DNA of 64,000 bases, from positions 62,001 through 126,000 of the forward strand of contig NZ_JAINVH010000013.1 in NCBI RefSeq assembly GCF_020400825.1. Reading direction: 5' to 3'. The first letter of the stretch is position 1, and each line of letters opens with the position of its first letter. Origin of the DNA: Streptomyces sp. HPF1205. GTDB lineage: Bacteria > Actinomycetota > Actinomycetes > Streptomycetales > Streptomycetaceae. The translations under genes and the position numbers were made by a program. The notes beneath the pieces were generated by a model that was given only the letters and a program-made list of their open reading frames with translations, made no database searches and was not told the origin of the DNA. This document shows, piece after piece, positions 50,751 through 59,227 of this stretch.

Positions 50751-50912
50751 ATGAGCACTTCGGACCACAGCGGGTCCACCCCGGTCGACGCGGTCCAATC
50801 CGGTTGCGACTGTGCGGACGAACCGGTCCAGCAGAGCGCCGAGACGGCTCCGGCACCCACGCCGCAGACCGATCCTGCGGCCCTCCGTCCGGAGGGCTGC
50901 GCACCGTTGTAA
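50751..50912 (+). CDS. 53-residue peptide gene upstream of the S53 peptidase
   Basis: An ORF of 53 codons begins at an ATG with AGGAGG six bases upstream (50739-50744), the strongest binding site in the region, and ends at TAA 50910-50912. The peptide starts MSTSDHSGSTPVDAVQSGCD, has C-x-C at residues 19 and 21 and a third Cys four residues from the end (GCAPL), and is acidic and Pro/Thr-rich between. It has no signal peptide. It lies between a LAL regulator and a secreted peptidase (61 bases to the latter). It could be a precursor peptide or merely a leader ORF for translation coupling; no family is recognised. Confidence 0.5.
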   Translation: MSTSDHSGSTPVDAVQSGCDCADEPVQQSAETAPAPTPQTDPAALRPEGCAPL

Positions 50913-50973
50913 GGGCCACGGCGCCACCCTCATGCGCCAGACAAGTCCCGCCCGACGAAAGGGTGTTCCTCCC

Positions 50974-53900
50974 ATGTACAGACGTGGGCGCGCAAGCGCG
51001 CCTGTTTCCGCTCTGATAGCCGGATGTCTCGGCCTGGGGCTGCTGCTCACCGGTCAGGCCTCGGCGCAGGCGGCCTCCTCCGCCCCGACGGCGACGGCCG
51101 AACCCGTGCCGCATGCCGCCGCGCAGCCGTCGGACTCCGACCCCCTGACCGCGCCGGCCCGGCTCGCCACATCCCTCCCGGCCTACGCCCCGGCCGCCTG
51201 CAACCAGCCCGACCCGACGGGCAAGCGCGCGCACTGCATGGCGATGGAGCACACCGACGCCGACCACCGGGTGGTCCAGGACGCCTCGGGTCCCGTGCCG
51301 ACCGCGCTGACCCCGTCGGACATCCGCGCCGCCTACCGCCTCCCGGACGGCGGCGACGGTCAGACCGTGGCCCTCGTCGACGCTTTCGGCTACTCCACCG
51401 CGGAAGCGGATCTCGCCCATTTCCGCGCCCAGTTCGGCATGCCGGAGTGCACCTCGGCCAACGGCTGCTTCCGCAAGGTCGACCAGCGGGGCGGCACCGA
51501 CTACCCGGCGGACGACGCGGGTTGGGCCGAGGAGACCGCACTCGACCTTGACGCGGTGTCCAGCGCCTGCCCCAAGTGCCACATCCTGCTGGTCGAGGGC
51601 GACACCAACGACAGCGCGAACCTCGGCGCGAGCGTCGAGACCGCGGTCCGCCTCGGCGCGAAGTTCGTCTCCAACTCGTACGGCGTACCCGGCGAGGACC
51701 CCAGCGAGACCGCGTACACGTACTACGACCACCCGGGCGTGGTGGTCACCGCCTCCTCCGGTGACCTGGCCAACACCGTGCTGTGGCCGTCCTCCGACCC
51801 GGACGTCGTGGCGGTGGGCGGTACCCGGCTGACCCGCGACGCCACGACGGACCGCGGCTGGACCGAGTCGGCCTGGAACCAGGCGGGCAGCGGCTGCTCG
51901 TCCTACGAGCCGCAGCCGGCCTTCCAGTCGGACGTCGCCACCGGCTGCGGGATGCGCGCCACCGCGGACATCGCGGCGGACGCCGACCCCAACAGCGGCC
52001 TTGCGGTGTACGACACCCTCGGCAAGGACGGCTGGCTCCAGGTGGGCGGCACCAGCCTGTCCTCCCCGCTGGTCGCCGCGATGTACGCGCTCGCCGGCGC
52101 CCCGGCCGCGGGCACGTACCCCGTCACGTATCCGTACGCCGACCAGGGCAACCACCTGTTCGACGTGGTGCAGGGCAGCAGCGGCGACTGCGGCACGGTG
52201 CTCTGCGACGCGGGCCCGTCCTGGGACGGCCCGACCGGTCTGGGCACGCCGAACGGTGTGACCGCGCTGCGGCAGTCGCCGCACGGCACCCTCACCGGCC
52301 ACGTCACGGACAAGGCCACCGGCGCTCCACTGGCCCGCGCGTCCGTCGTGCTGACCGGCAAGGACAACGGGCTGACCTTCCGCGGCACCACCGACGCCTC
52401 CGGCGCGTACCACGTGTCCGCCGAGGCGGGCGCGTACACCGTCACCGCGAGCCAGTACGGCTACGGCACGTCGAGCCCGGCCGGGGTGTCCGTGACCGTG
52501 GGCACCACCGCCACCGCGGACATCGCGCTGGTCAAGGTGCCCAGCCAGAAGATCACCGGCAAGGTCACCGACGGGTCCGGTCACGGCTGGCCGCTCTACG
52601 CAGCGATCACCATCGACGGCTACCCGAACGGCGCCATCCACACCGACCCGAAGACCGGGCTGTACTCGGTCGAACTGCCGCGGCAGGCCGACTACACACT
52701 CCATGTGACGCCGGTCTACCCGGGCTACCGGAGCACGGTCTCCACCGTCGCACTGGGCACGACCGACGCGCGTGACGACGTGGCCCTGACCGCCGACCTC
52801 ACCACGTGCGGCGCGCCCGGCTACGCCTACCCGGCGCAGGCGACCTTCGAGGACTGGTCCGGCACCGGCTCCCAGCACGGCTGGACCGTCGCCGACAACG
52901 GCGCGTCCGGCCACGCCTGGGAGTTCAGCTCCTCGCAGTGGAACCTCACCGGCGGCTCCGGCAACTTCGGCGTGGCCGACCCGTACGACAACGCGGGCGC
53001 GGCCGAGGACACCACCTTGTCCACGCCGGTCATGGACCTCACGCAGGCCACCGGAGACCTGCAGTTCGACACCGCCTTCCTGGGCGGCGCCGGCACCTCC
53101 GCCGACGTCTCCATGAGTCTCGACGGCGGGTCGACCTGGACATCGGTGTGGCAGCCTCCGAGCGACGAGTTCGCAGGCCACGAGACCGTGTCGCTGACCG
53201 CCGGGCTCGGCCACGACAAGGTCCGATTCCGCTTCCACTTCACCGGCAGCGGCCAGACCCTGTGGGAGCTGGACAACATCACCGTCGGCACCTGCGTCAC
53301 GGTGCCCGGCGGCCTGGTCACCGGCACCGTCACCGACGACAACAGCGGCCTGCCGGTTGACGGCGCGACGGTGACCGACCTCGCCCAGCCGGCCGCCACG
53401 GTGGCCAGCGCGGCCACGCCCGGCGACCCGGGCCTGTCCGACGGCTTCTACTGGATGTTCAGCAAGGGCGCAGGACGGCACTCCTACTCCACCTCGGCCC
53501 CGCGCTACGCCACCGCGACCGGCTCCGGCACCACCGCGGCCGACACGGTGACGACTTACGACGTGGTGCTCAAGGCCGGCCGGCTCGCGGTCGCTCCGGG
53601 CACCGTCACGCTCAACGGCCGCGTGGGCGACCACTCCGGCACGACCGGGCGGACCGTCACCCTCACCAACACCGGCCACGCCCCGCTGCGGGTCACGCTG
53701 GGCGAGCAGAACACCGGGTACACCACGCCCGACGGGAAGGACCCCGCCACCGCCAAGGGCGCGCCACCGCGGTATGTCACGGGCACCTTCCCGACCGGGC
53801 CGCTGCTCGGCGGGGGCGGATCGCATACCGACCCGCCGTCCGACCCCGCCGGCGGCGCCGCACCGACCCCTGACAGCTGGCAGTCGCTGCCCAACTACCC

Positions 53901-55008
53901 CGAGCAGATCATGGACAACGCCGTCGCCGGCTATGAGGGCAAGACCTACTCGGTCGGTGGCGTCGCCCAGGTCGTCGGCGGCGAGGACAGCGACCACGGT
54001 TACGTCTACGACCCGGCCACCGCCGCCTGGTCCAGGATCGCCGACCTGCCCAAGCCGCTGGAAGCGCCGTCCGCGGCATTCGTCGACGGCACGCTCTACG
54101 TGGCCGGCGGCTGGTACCTCGCGCCCGGCGGCTCCGAGTCGCAGGAGCAGAGCGACCTGTACGCGTACGACATAGCCACGAACACCTGGTCGCACCGGGC
54201 GTCGCTGCCGCAGGGCACCGCGTCGGCCTCGGTGGCGGTGCTGAACGGGCAGTTGTACGTGATCGGCGGCTGTACGCAGGCGTGCGCCTCGCTGCAGAAG
54301 TCGGTGTACCGCTACTCGCCGCAGCGCGACCAGTGGACCCGGCTGGCCGACTACCCGGTGCCGGTCCAGTGGGGTGCCTGCGCCGGGCTGGTCTCCGAGG
54401 TCGTCTGCGCCGGGGGCGCGACCATGTCGGAGGGCCACACGATCGGTCTGCAGTCGGTCTACGCCTACCACCCGCGGTCCGGTTCCTGGACCCGGGTGGC
54501 CGACATGCCGCAGACCGTGTGGGCCGCCGCGTCTGCCAACGGCGCCAACGGCGAACTGCAGGTAACAGGCGGTGTCATCATGAGCGACGCTGGCGCGGTG
54601 GGCAGTAACCAGAGCCTGCAGTACGACCCGGTGTCCAACACCTGGAGCAGCCTGCCCAACGCCCCGCAGCCGGTCTTCCGCAGCAACGGCAGCGGCTGCG
54701 GGATCGCGGAGGTCGGCGGCGCGATCAGCCACGGCCTGGGCTTCCCGACCGGCTCGGTCTTCGCCGCCGCACTGCCCGGCTTCACACAGTGCGGCGGCGA
54801 GCAGGTCTCCTGGCTGTCCGAGAGCCGTACCTCGCTGGCCCTGGCCCCCGGCCAGTCGGTGAACGTACGGATCGCGGCGGACGCCACTGTCCTCGCGGAC
54901 CCCGGTGACTACCGGGCGGACCTGGACCTGACCACGGACAGCCCGTACGTGCACCAGCCCGTCCAGGTCGTCTTCCACGTCGCGCCCTCCCGGCACTACG
55001 GCGGCTGA
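50974..55008 (+). CDS. Secreted S53 (sedolisin) peptidase with CNA-like and Kelch-like domains
   Basis: This 1344-residue exoprotein has a signal peptide (ALIAGCLGLGLLLTGQASAQA), then a catalytic S53 domain (~residues 100-430). The sedolisin Glu/Asp pair is visible in WAEETALDLDAV (Glu ~186, Asp ~191) and the nucleophile in GGTSLSSPLVAAM (Ser361). Further on are two carboxypeptidase-regulatory-like beta domains (GTLTGHVTDKATGAPLARASV; ITGKVTDGSGHGWP), a jelly-roll-like region, another such domain (GLVTGTVTDDNSGLPVDGATV), a Pro/Gly linker and a Kelch-like propeller (~970-1290: YSVGGVAQVVGG; YVAGGWYL; YVIGGCTQ). Related actinobacterial proteins end this way. No pro-domain of typical size is seen. 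It is cargo of unit 2 and probably acts extracellularly. Confidence 0.88.
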   Translation: MYRRGRASAPVSALIAGCLGLGLLLTGQASAQAASSAPTATAEPVPHAAAQPSDSDPLTAPARLATSLPAYAPAACNQPDPTGKRAHCMAMEHTDADHRVVQDASGPVPTALTPSDIRAAYRLPDGGDGQTVALVDAFGYSTAEADLAHFRAQFGMPECTSANGCFRKVDQRGGTDYPADDAGWAEETALDLDAVSSACPKCHILLVEGDTNDSANLGASVETAVRLGAKFVSNSYGVPGEDPSETAYTYYDHPGVVVTASSGDLANTVLWPSSDPDVVAVGGTRLTRDATTDRGWTESAWNQAGSGCSSYEPQPAFQSDVATGCGMRATADIAADADPNSGLAVYDTLGKDGWLQVGGTSLSSPLVAAMYALAGAPAAGTYPVTYPYADQGNHLFDVVQGSSGDCGTVLCDAGPSWDGPTGLGTPNGVTALRQSPHGTLTGHVTDKATGAPLARASVVLTGKDNGLTFRGTTDASGAYHVSAEAGAYTVTASQYGYGTSSPAGVSVTVGTTATADIALVKVPSQKITGKVTDGSGHGWPLYAAITIDGYPNGAIHTDPKTGLYSVELPRQADYTLHVTPVYPGYRSTVSTVALGTTDARDDVALTADLTTCGAPGYAYPAQATFEDWSGTGSQHGWTVADNGASGHAWEFSSSQWNLTGGSGNFGVADPYDNAGAAEDTTLSTPVMDLTQATGDLQFDTAFLGGAGTSADVSMSLDGGSTWTSVWQPPSDEFAGHETVSLTAGLGHDKVRFRFHFTGSGQTLWELDNITVGTCVTVPGGLVTGTVTDDNSGLPVDGATVTDLAQPAATVASAATPGDPGLSDGFYWMFSKGAGRHSYSTSAPRYATATGSGTTAADTVTTYDVVLKAGRLAVAPGTVTLNGRVGDHSGTTGRTVTLTNTGHAPLRVTLGEQNTGYTTPDGKDPATAKGAPPRYVTGTFPTGPLLGGGGSHTDPPSDPAGGAAPTPDSWQSLPNYPEQIMDNAVAGYEGKTYSVGGVAQVVGGEDSDHGYVYDPATAAWSRIADLPKPLEAPSAAFVDGTLYVAGGWYLAPGGSESQEQSDLYAYDIATNTWSHRASLPQGTASASVAVLNGQLYVIGGCTQACASLQKSVYRYSPQRDQWTRLADYPVPVQWGACAGLVSEVVCAGGATMSEGHTIGLQSVYAYHPRSGSWTRVADMPQTVWAAASANGANGELQVTGGVIMSDAGAVGSNQSLQYDPVSNTWSSLPNAPQPVFRSNGSGCGIAEVGGAISHGLGFPTGSVFAAALPGFTQCGGEQVSWLSESRTSLALAPGQSVNVRIAADATVLADPGDYRADLDLTTDSPYVHQPVQVVFHVAPSRHYGG

Positions 55009-55252
55009 CCGAACCTGATCGGCCTCGGACGAAGCGGACGGCCTCCGGCCCCACGGGGCCGGGGGCGTTCGTGCGCCGGCACCGGGGCGGTGCCCTGCAG
55101 CCGAGACGCGGCCAGGGGATGCCGGGCAGGCCGATGATGCGGCGCGCACTGGTGTTCGTCGGCCACTGGGGCGGCAACCTCGGCTTCGCCTGCGTGATCG
55201 CCCACTCCGCCGAGGAAGCGGTGGGCTTCGCCTGCGGCGCCCCGGCCACACC

Positions 55253-55372
55253 TCAGCGCGCTTCCCACTCCCGCGCCGTGATCTGCTCGCCCTCCTCGGC
55301 CCACCATGGCGTACGTCCGGTGATGTACACGTCGTAACCTGTGCGGCGATCGCCGCGCATCACAGCCCCGCC
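55253..55372 (-). pseudogene. Small remnant frame next to the right-end att core
   Basis: In the 507-base gap 55009-55515 the minus strand reads RTGYDVYITGRTPWWAEEGE then QITAREWEA and stops at 55253; a neighbouring frame continues in similar style to ~54990. The phrase looks like the beginning of a conserved small Streptomyces protein broken by a frameshift, but I cannot name it. It may be a gene damaged near the end of unit 2. Confidence 0.3.
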
Positions 55373-55392
55373 CTCACTGTTCCGGTTCAACG
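55348..55392. other. Right-end sequence and third att core
   Basis: The core gttccggttcaacg (55379-55392) is preceded by cagccccgccctcact, matching the sequence before the core at 45282 with two differences. The bases after the core (cgtag) differ from the other copies; read in the ychF frame they give Ala and a TAG stop (FRFNA-stop). This is what the original chromosomal 3' end of ychF would look like if the island replaced it. Confidence 0.6.
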
Positions 55393-55515
55393 CGTAGGCG
55401 GTGCCACGCGGGGCGGGGCGGGGCGCCCGGCGCGCGAGGTGATCGTGCCGGTCCCGCGTATCCCATAGACCGCGGAACCGGCACGACATCACGGCGACCG
55501 ATCGCCGGGCCGCCC

Positions 55516-56523
55516 TCAGGCCCGGCGGCGGGCGGTCATCGTGCGCTGGATGAGGATGAAGGCGAAGAGCAGCACCCCGGTTGCGATCTTCGTCCACCAG
55601 GAGCTGAGTGTGCCCTCGAACTGGATGAGCGTCTTGATCAGGCCCAGTACGAGGACTCCGAACAAGGTCCCGATCACATAGCCCGAGCCCCCGGTGAGGA
55701 GCGTGCCGCCGACGACGACCGCAGCGATCGCGTCGAGTTCCAGGCCCACGGCGTGCAAGGGGTCACCCGACTGGATGTACAGGGTGAACAGCAGCCCGGA
55801 CAGCGCCGAGCAGAATCCGCTGACGGTGTAGACGGCGATCTTCGTGCCGGCCACCGGGAGCCCCATCAGCAGCGCCGACTGCTCGTTCCCGCCGATGGCG
55901 TACACCCGCCTGCCGAAGCGCGTGTAGTGCAGGACGTAGAACGCGACGGCGAGGACGGCCAGGGAGATGACGGCGGCGATCGACAGGAAGGACCCGCCCG
56001 GCAGGGGCACGTGCGTCTGGGCCAGCCTGTTCACCGTCGGATCGCTGATCGAGATCGATTCCTTGCTGATGACCAGGCACAACCCCCGGAAGAAGAACAG
56101 TCCGGCCAGGGTCACGATAAAGGGCTCGATCTCGAAGTGGTGGATCACGTAGCCCATCAGGTAGCCGCCGAGCGCTCCCACCCCCAGCGCGATCGGGGCA
56201 ACGACGAACAGCGGCACATTCTGCTTCTCCACCAGCCAGGCCGTCAGCATCGTCGTGAACCCGATGACCGAGCCGACCGAGAGGTCGATCCCCCCGGTGA
56301 GGATGACAAACGTGGCGCCGATGGCCGCGACGAGCAGATAACCGTTGTCGATGAACAGGTTCATGAAGACCTGGCCGTCGACGAATCCGTATGCCTGGTA
56401 CCGGAAGGCACCGAAACCGAACATGACGACGAACAGGCCGGCCGTCACCAGAACGGGCAGCCGCCGGTCCTGCAGCAGGCGGCTCGCGCGCGCGCTCGGC
56501 CGGGGACTGTCGATCGCGCTCAC
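55516..56523 (-). CDS. Sugar ABC transporter permease (YjfF/RbsC type)
   Basis: This 335-residue permease has ~9 hydrophobic segments and the RbsC-family signature GATFVILTGGIDLSVGSVIGF, YAIGGNEQSALLMGLPV and ELDAIAAVVVGGTLLTGGSGYVIGTLFGV. It closely resembles YjfF, one of two permeases of the E. coli galactofuranose importer YtfQRT-YjfF. The GTG at 56523 overlaps the stop of the upstream permease (GTGA). It is the last gene of a four-gene leftward operon. Confidence 0.9.
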   Translation of the reverse strand: MSAIDSPRPSARASRLLQDRRLPVLVTAGLFVVMFGFGAFRYQAYGFVDGQVFMNLFIDNGYLLVAAIGATFVILTGGIDLSVGSVIGFTTMLTAWLVEKQNVPLFVVAPIALGVGALGGYLMGYVIHHFEIEPFIVTLAGLFFFRGLCLVISKESISISDPTVNRLAQTHVPLPGGSFLSIAAVISLAVLAVAFYVLHYTRFGRRVYAIGGNEQSALLMGLPVAGTKIAVYTVSGFCSALSGLLFTLYIQSGDPLHAVGLELDAIAAVVVGGTLLTGGSGYVIGTLFGVLVLGLIKTLIQFEGTLSSWWTKIATGVLLFAFILIQRTMTARRRA

Positions 56524-57605
56524 CGCGACACCTCCGTGTGCGGCGCGGCGTCGGCCGCCGTGCCGGGGCTCTTGGGGGCAGCGCCGCGCCGTCCGGCCCT
56601 GGAACCGAACACCTTGGCGCGGAAGACGGGGGACTGCATCAGGCAGACGATGATCACGACGACCGCCTTGAACACCAGGTTGGTCTGGGTCGGTACCCCG
56701 ATGGTGTAGATGGTCGTGGTCAGGGTCTGGATGATGAGTGCCCCGATCACCGTTCCGCCGAGGTGGAACCGACCTCCGGTGAGCGAGGTGCCCCCGATGA
56801 CGACGGCGAGGATCGCGTCGAGTTCTATCCACAGCCCGGCGTTGTTGCCGTCCGCGGCGGACACGTTGGAGCTGATCATCAGGCCCGCGATGCCGGCGCA
56901 GAGCCCGCAGAAGACGTACACCAGGACTTTGATGCGCCGGGACCTGATGCCCACCAGACGGCTGGCCTCCGCGTTCCCGCCGACCGCCTCGACCAGCAGA
57001 CCGAGGGCGGTGCGGCGGGTGAGCGCCATGCTCAAGGCCACGACCACGGCCACGACGAAGATGGAGAAGGGCAGGGTCAGCCAGTAGCCGCCGCCGATCA
57101 GCGAGTACGAGTCGCTGTTGACGGTGATGATCTGGCCACTGGTGATCAGCTGGGCGATACCACGCCCGGCGACCATCAGGATCAGTGTCGCGATGATCGG
57201 CTGGATGCCGAGCCGGGCTACGAGCAGACCGTTCCAGGCGCCGCAGACCAGCGCCACACCCAGCGCCAGCCCGAAGCCCAGAAGGACGCCCGACACGCTG
57301 TTCTGGTCGGTCTGTTTGCTGACGACGAGGCAGGCGAGCGCGCCCGAGATCGCCACCACCGCCCCGACCGAGAGATCGATGCCGCCGGTGGCGATCACCA
57401 GGGTCATACCGATCGCCACGAGGATGAGAGGCGACCCGAACAGCAGGATGGAGATCAGGCTGCCGTAGAGGTGGCCGTTCTTGAGATGGATCTCGAAGAA
57501 TCCGGGGGTGAAGGGCACGTTGATCAAAAGCAGCGCGATCAGGACCACCACCGGCCAGAACAGCCGATGCCGGACCGCCGCGCGCCAAAGGGATGTCGGA
57601 ATCAC
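56520..57605 (-). CDS. Sugar ABC transporter permease (YtfT type)
   Basis: This 361-residue permease has the family signature GMTLVIATGGIDLSVGAVVAISGA, AVGGNAEASRLVGIRSRRIK and ELDAILAVVIGGTSLTGGRFHLGGTVIGA, with ~9 membrane helices. It is nearest in style to YtfT. The ATG at 57605 overlaps the ATPase stop by four bases and its own stop overlaps the second permease, so stoichiometric translation is likely. The C-terminal ~30 residues are a disordered Ala/Gly/Arg tail. Confidence 0.9.
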   Translation of the reverse strand: MIPTSLWRAAVRHRLFWPVVVLIALLLINVPFTPGFFEIHLKNGHLYGSLISILLFGSPLILVAIGMTLVIATGGIDLSVGAVVAISGALACLVVSKQTDQNSVSGVLLGFGLALGVALVCGAWNGLLVARLGIQPIIATLILMVAGRGIAQLITSGQIITVNSDSYSLIGGGYWLTLPFSIFVVAVVVALSMALTRRTALGLLVEAVGGNAEASRLVGIRSRRIKVLVYVFCGLCAGIAGLMISSNVSAADGNNAGLWIELDAILAVVIGGTSLTGGRFHLGGTVIGALIIQTLTTTIYTIGVPTQTNLVFKAVVVIIVCLMQSPVFRAKVFGSRAGRRGAAPKSPGTAADAAPHTEVSR

Positions 57606-59152
57606 CGATGTTCTCCACTCGCGATGATCTGCAGGACCCGTCCGGCTGTGATCTCGGGACCGTTCGCCGTCCGCGCCACCAGCCGGCGGTCGCGGAGCAC
57701 GCCGATGGTGTGACTCAGCCGGAGTACCTCCTCCAGCTCGGCCGATATGTAGACCACCGCCATGCCCTCCTCGGACAGCGACACAACCAGCTTCTGGATC
57801 TCCGCCTTGGCCCCGACGTCGATTCCCCGGGTCGGCTCGTCCAGGATGAGCAGCTTCGGCTGGGTGATCAGCCAGCGGGCCAGCAGGACCTTCTGCTGGT
57901 TGCCTCCGCTCAGGGCGCTGACCTTCGCCTCGGGGTCGGCCGGGCGGATGTCCAGCGCCGCGATGTAGCGGGCGACCAGCTGGTCACGCTGGGACGAGGG
58001 CACCGGGCGGGTCCAGCCGCGGGCCGCCTGAAGAGCGAGGATGATGTTCTCCCGGACCGTCAGGTCCGGCACCAGGCCTTCCGTCCTGCGGTTCTCCGAG
58101 ATGAACGCGATTCCCCTGTCGATCGCGTCGTTCGGCGCCCGCAGCGAGACCTGCCGTCCGCCGATGTCCACCCTGCCGCCGTCGGAGGTGTCCGCGCCGA
58201 ACAGCAGCCGGGCCAGTTCGGTGCGTCCGGAGCCGAGGAGTCCGGCGAGTCCGAGGACTTCTCCGGCGCGGATCTCCAGGTCGAACGGGGCGATGCCGCC
58301 GGTCCGGCCCAGATTCTCGGCCTTCAGCAGCGGCTCACCGTCAGCGGGCCGGGCGTGGCGCTCGGTGAGTTCCTCCAGCTGGGCGAGGTCCTTGCCGATC
58401 ATCAGCTTGACCAGATCCACCTGGTCGAGGTCGGCTACCAGGTGCTCGCCGACCAGGGTGCCGTTGCGCAGGACGGTCATCCGGTCGCAGACCTCGTAGA
58501 TCTGGTCGAGGAAGTGCGAGACGAACACGATCGCCACGCCCTCCTCCTTCAGCCGCCGCATGAGGGCGAAGAGTTCCTCGACCTCCTCGCGGTCGAGGCT
58601 GGACGTCGGCTCGTCCAGGATCAGCACCTTGGTGCCGCCCCCGCCCCCGCTGCCGCCGTCCGCCGGTTCGCCGATGCTGACGGCCCGGATGATGGCCACC
58701 AGCTGCTGCACGGCCAGCGGGTACGAGCCGACCGGTGCGGAGACGTCGAGGTCGAGCCCGAGCCGGGTCACCAGTTCCGCCGCACGCTTGCGCAGCTGCT
58801 TCCACTGGATCCGGCCGGCCCGGACCGGCTCGCGTCCGATCAGGATGTTCTCCGCCACCGAGAGGTTCTGGCAGAGGTTCACCTCCTGGTAGACCGTGCT
58901 GATACCGGCCTGCTGGGCCTGCAGCGGGCTGGTGATGCGGACCGGCCGCCCGTCCAGAGCGACCGTCCCGCCGTCGAGAGGATGAACCCCCGTGAGGACC
59001 TTGATGAGGGTGGACTTCCCGGCACCGTTCTCGCCGAGAAGGGCGTGGATCTCGCCGGGGAAGAGCCGGAAATCGACGCCCGACAGAGCCCGCATGCCGG
59101 GGAACTCCTTGACTATGCCCGTCATTTCCAGGACAGGGCGAGGCTCTGCCAT
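57602..59152 (-). CDS. Sugar ABC transporter ATP-binding protein (YtfR/MglA type)
   Basis: This 516-residue protein has two tandem ATPase modules, as in monosaccharide importers. Module 1: GENGAGKSTLIKVLTG, the signature region AVQQLVAIIRAVSIG and Walker B VLILDEPTSSLD. Module 2: degenerate GLLGSGRTELARLLFG as Walker A, LSGGNQQKVLLARWL and LLILDEPTRGIDVGAK. The second-module Walker A lacks the lysine, typical of the family. A Gly-rich insertion (GGSGGGGGTK) precedes the first Walker B. ATG 59152 is chosen because AGGAG lies seven bases upstream; an outer ATG at 59179 lacks one. Confidence 0.93.
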   Translation of the reverse strand: MAEPRPVLEMTGIVKEFPGMRALSGVDFRLFPGEIHALLGENGAGKSTLIKVLTGVHPLDGGTVALDGRPVRITSPLQAQQAGISTVYQEVNLCQNLSVAENILIGREPVRAGRIQWKQLRKRAAELVTRLGLDLDVSAPVGSYPLAVQQLVAIIRAVSIGEPADGGSGGGGGTKVLILDEPTSSLDREEVEELFALMRRLKEEGVAIVFVSHFLDQIYEVCDRMTVLRNGTLVGEHLVADLDQVDLVKLMIGKDLAQLEELTERHARPADGEPLLKAENLGRTGGIAPFDLEIRAGEVLGLAGLLGSGRTELARLLFGADTSDGGRVDIGGRQVSLRAPNDAIDRGIAFISENRRTEGLVPDLTVRENIILALQAARGWTRPVPSSQRDQLVARYIAALDIRPADPEAKVSALSGGNQQKVLLARWLITQPKLLILDEPTRGIDVGAKAEIQKLVVSLSEEGMAVVYISAELEEVLRLSHTIGVLRDRRLVARTANGPEITAGRVLQIIASGEHR

Positions 59153-59227
59153 GGCAGCGCTCCTTGGTGGGATGGTCACGACACTGACGGGAGCGGCCGG
59201 CAGGCCCGGAACTCCCGACTGCGGCTC

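Larger units (their letters stand above)
38046..55392. mobile_element. Accessory island at ychF: two tandem integrative units (inferred)
   Basis: The 14-base core gttccggttcaacg occurs at 38046, 45282 and 55379, all in the same orientation. The first two copies are followed by the same ~300-bp left end; the last two are preceded by a shared right end (cagccccgccc-Y-ca-M-t directly before the core, with weaker similarity further out). This defines unit 1 (38046-45281) and unit 2 (45282-55378). Cargo: a GmrSD-type protein, a VapBC-type pair, secreted proteins, a LAL regulator and an S53 peptidase, with several pseudogenes. No intact integrase was found, so the units are probably decayed or were mobilised in trans. 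Confidence 0.6.

Noticed and set aside
50662..55251. A very long open frame (~1500 codons) on the minus strand opposite the S53 peptidase.
   Set aside because: It is Val/Gly/Arg/His-rich with no domain, while the plus strand encodes a signal peptide, catalytic motifs and conserved domains; long antisense frames are expected in GC-rich coding DNA.
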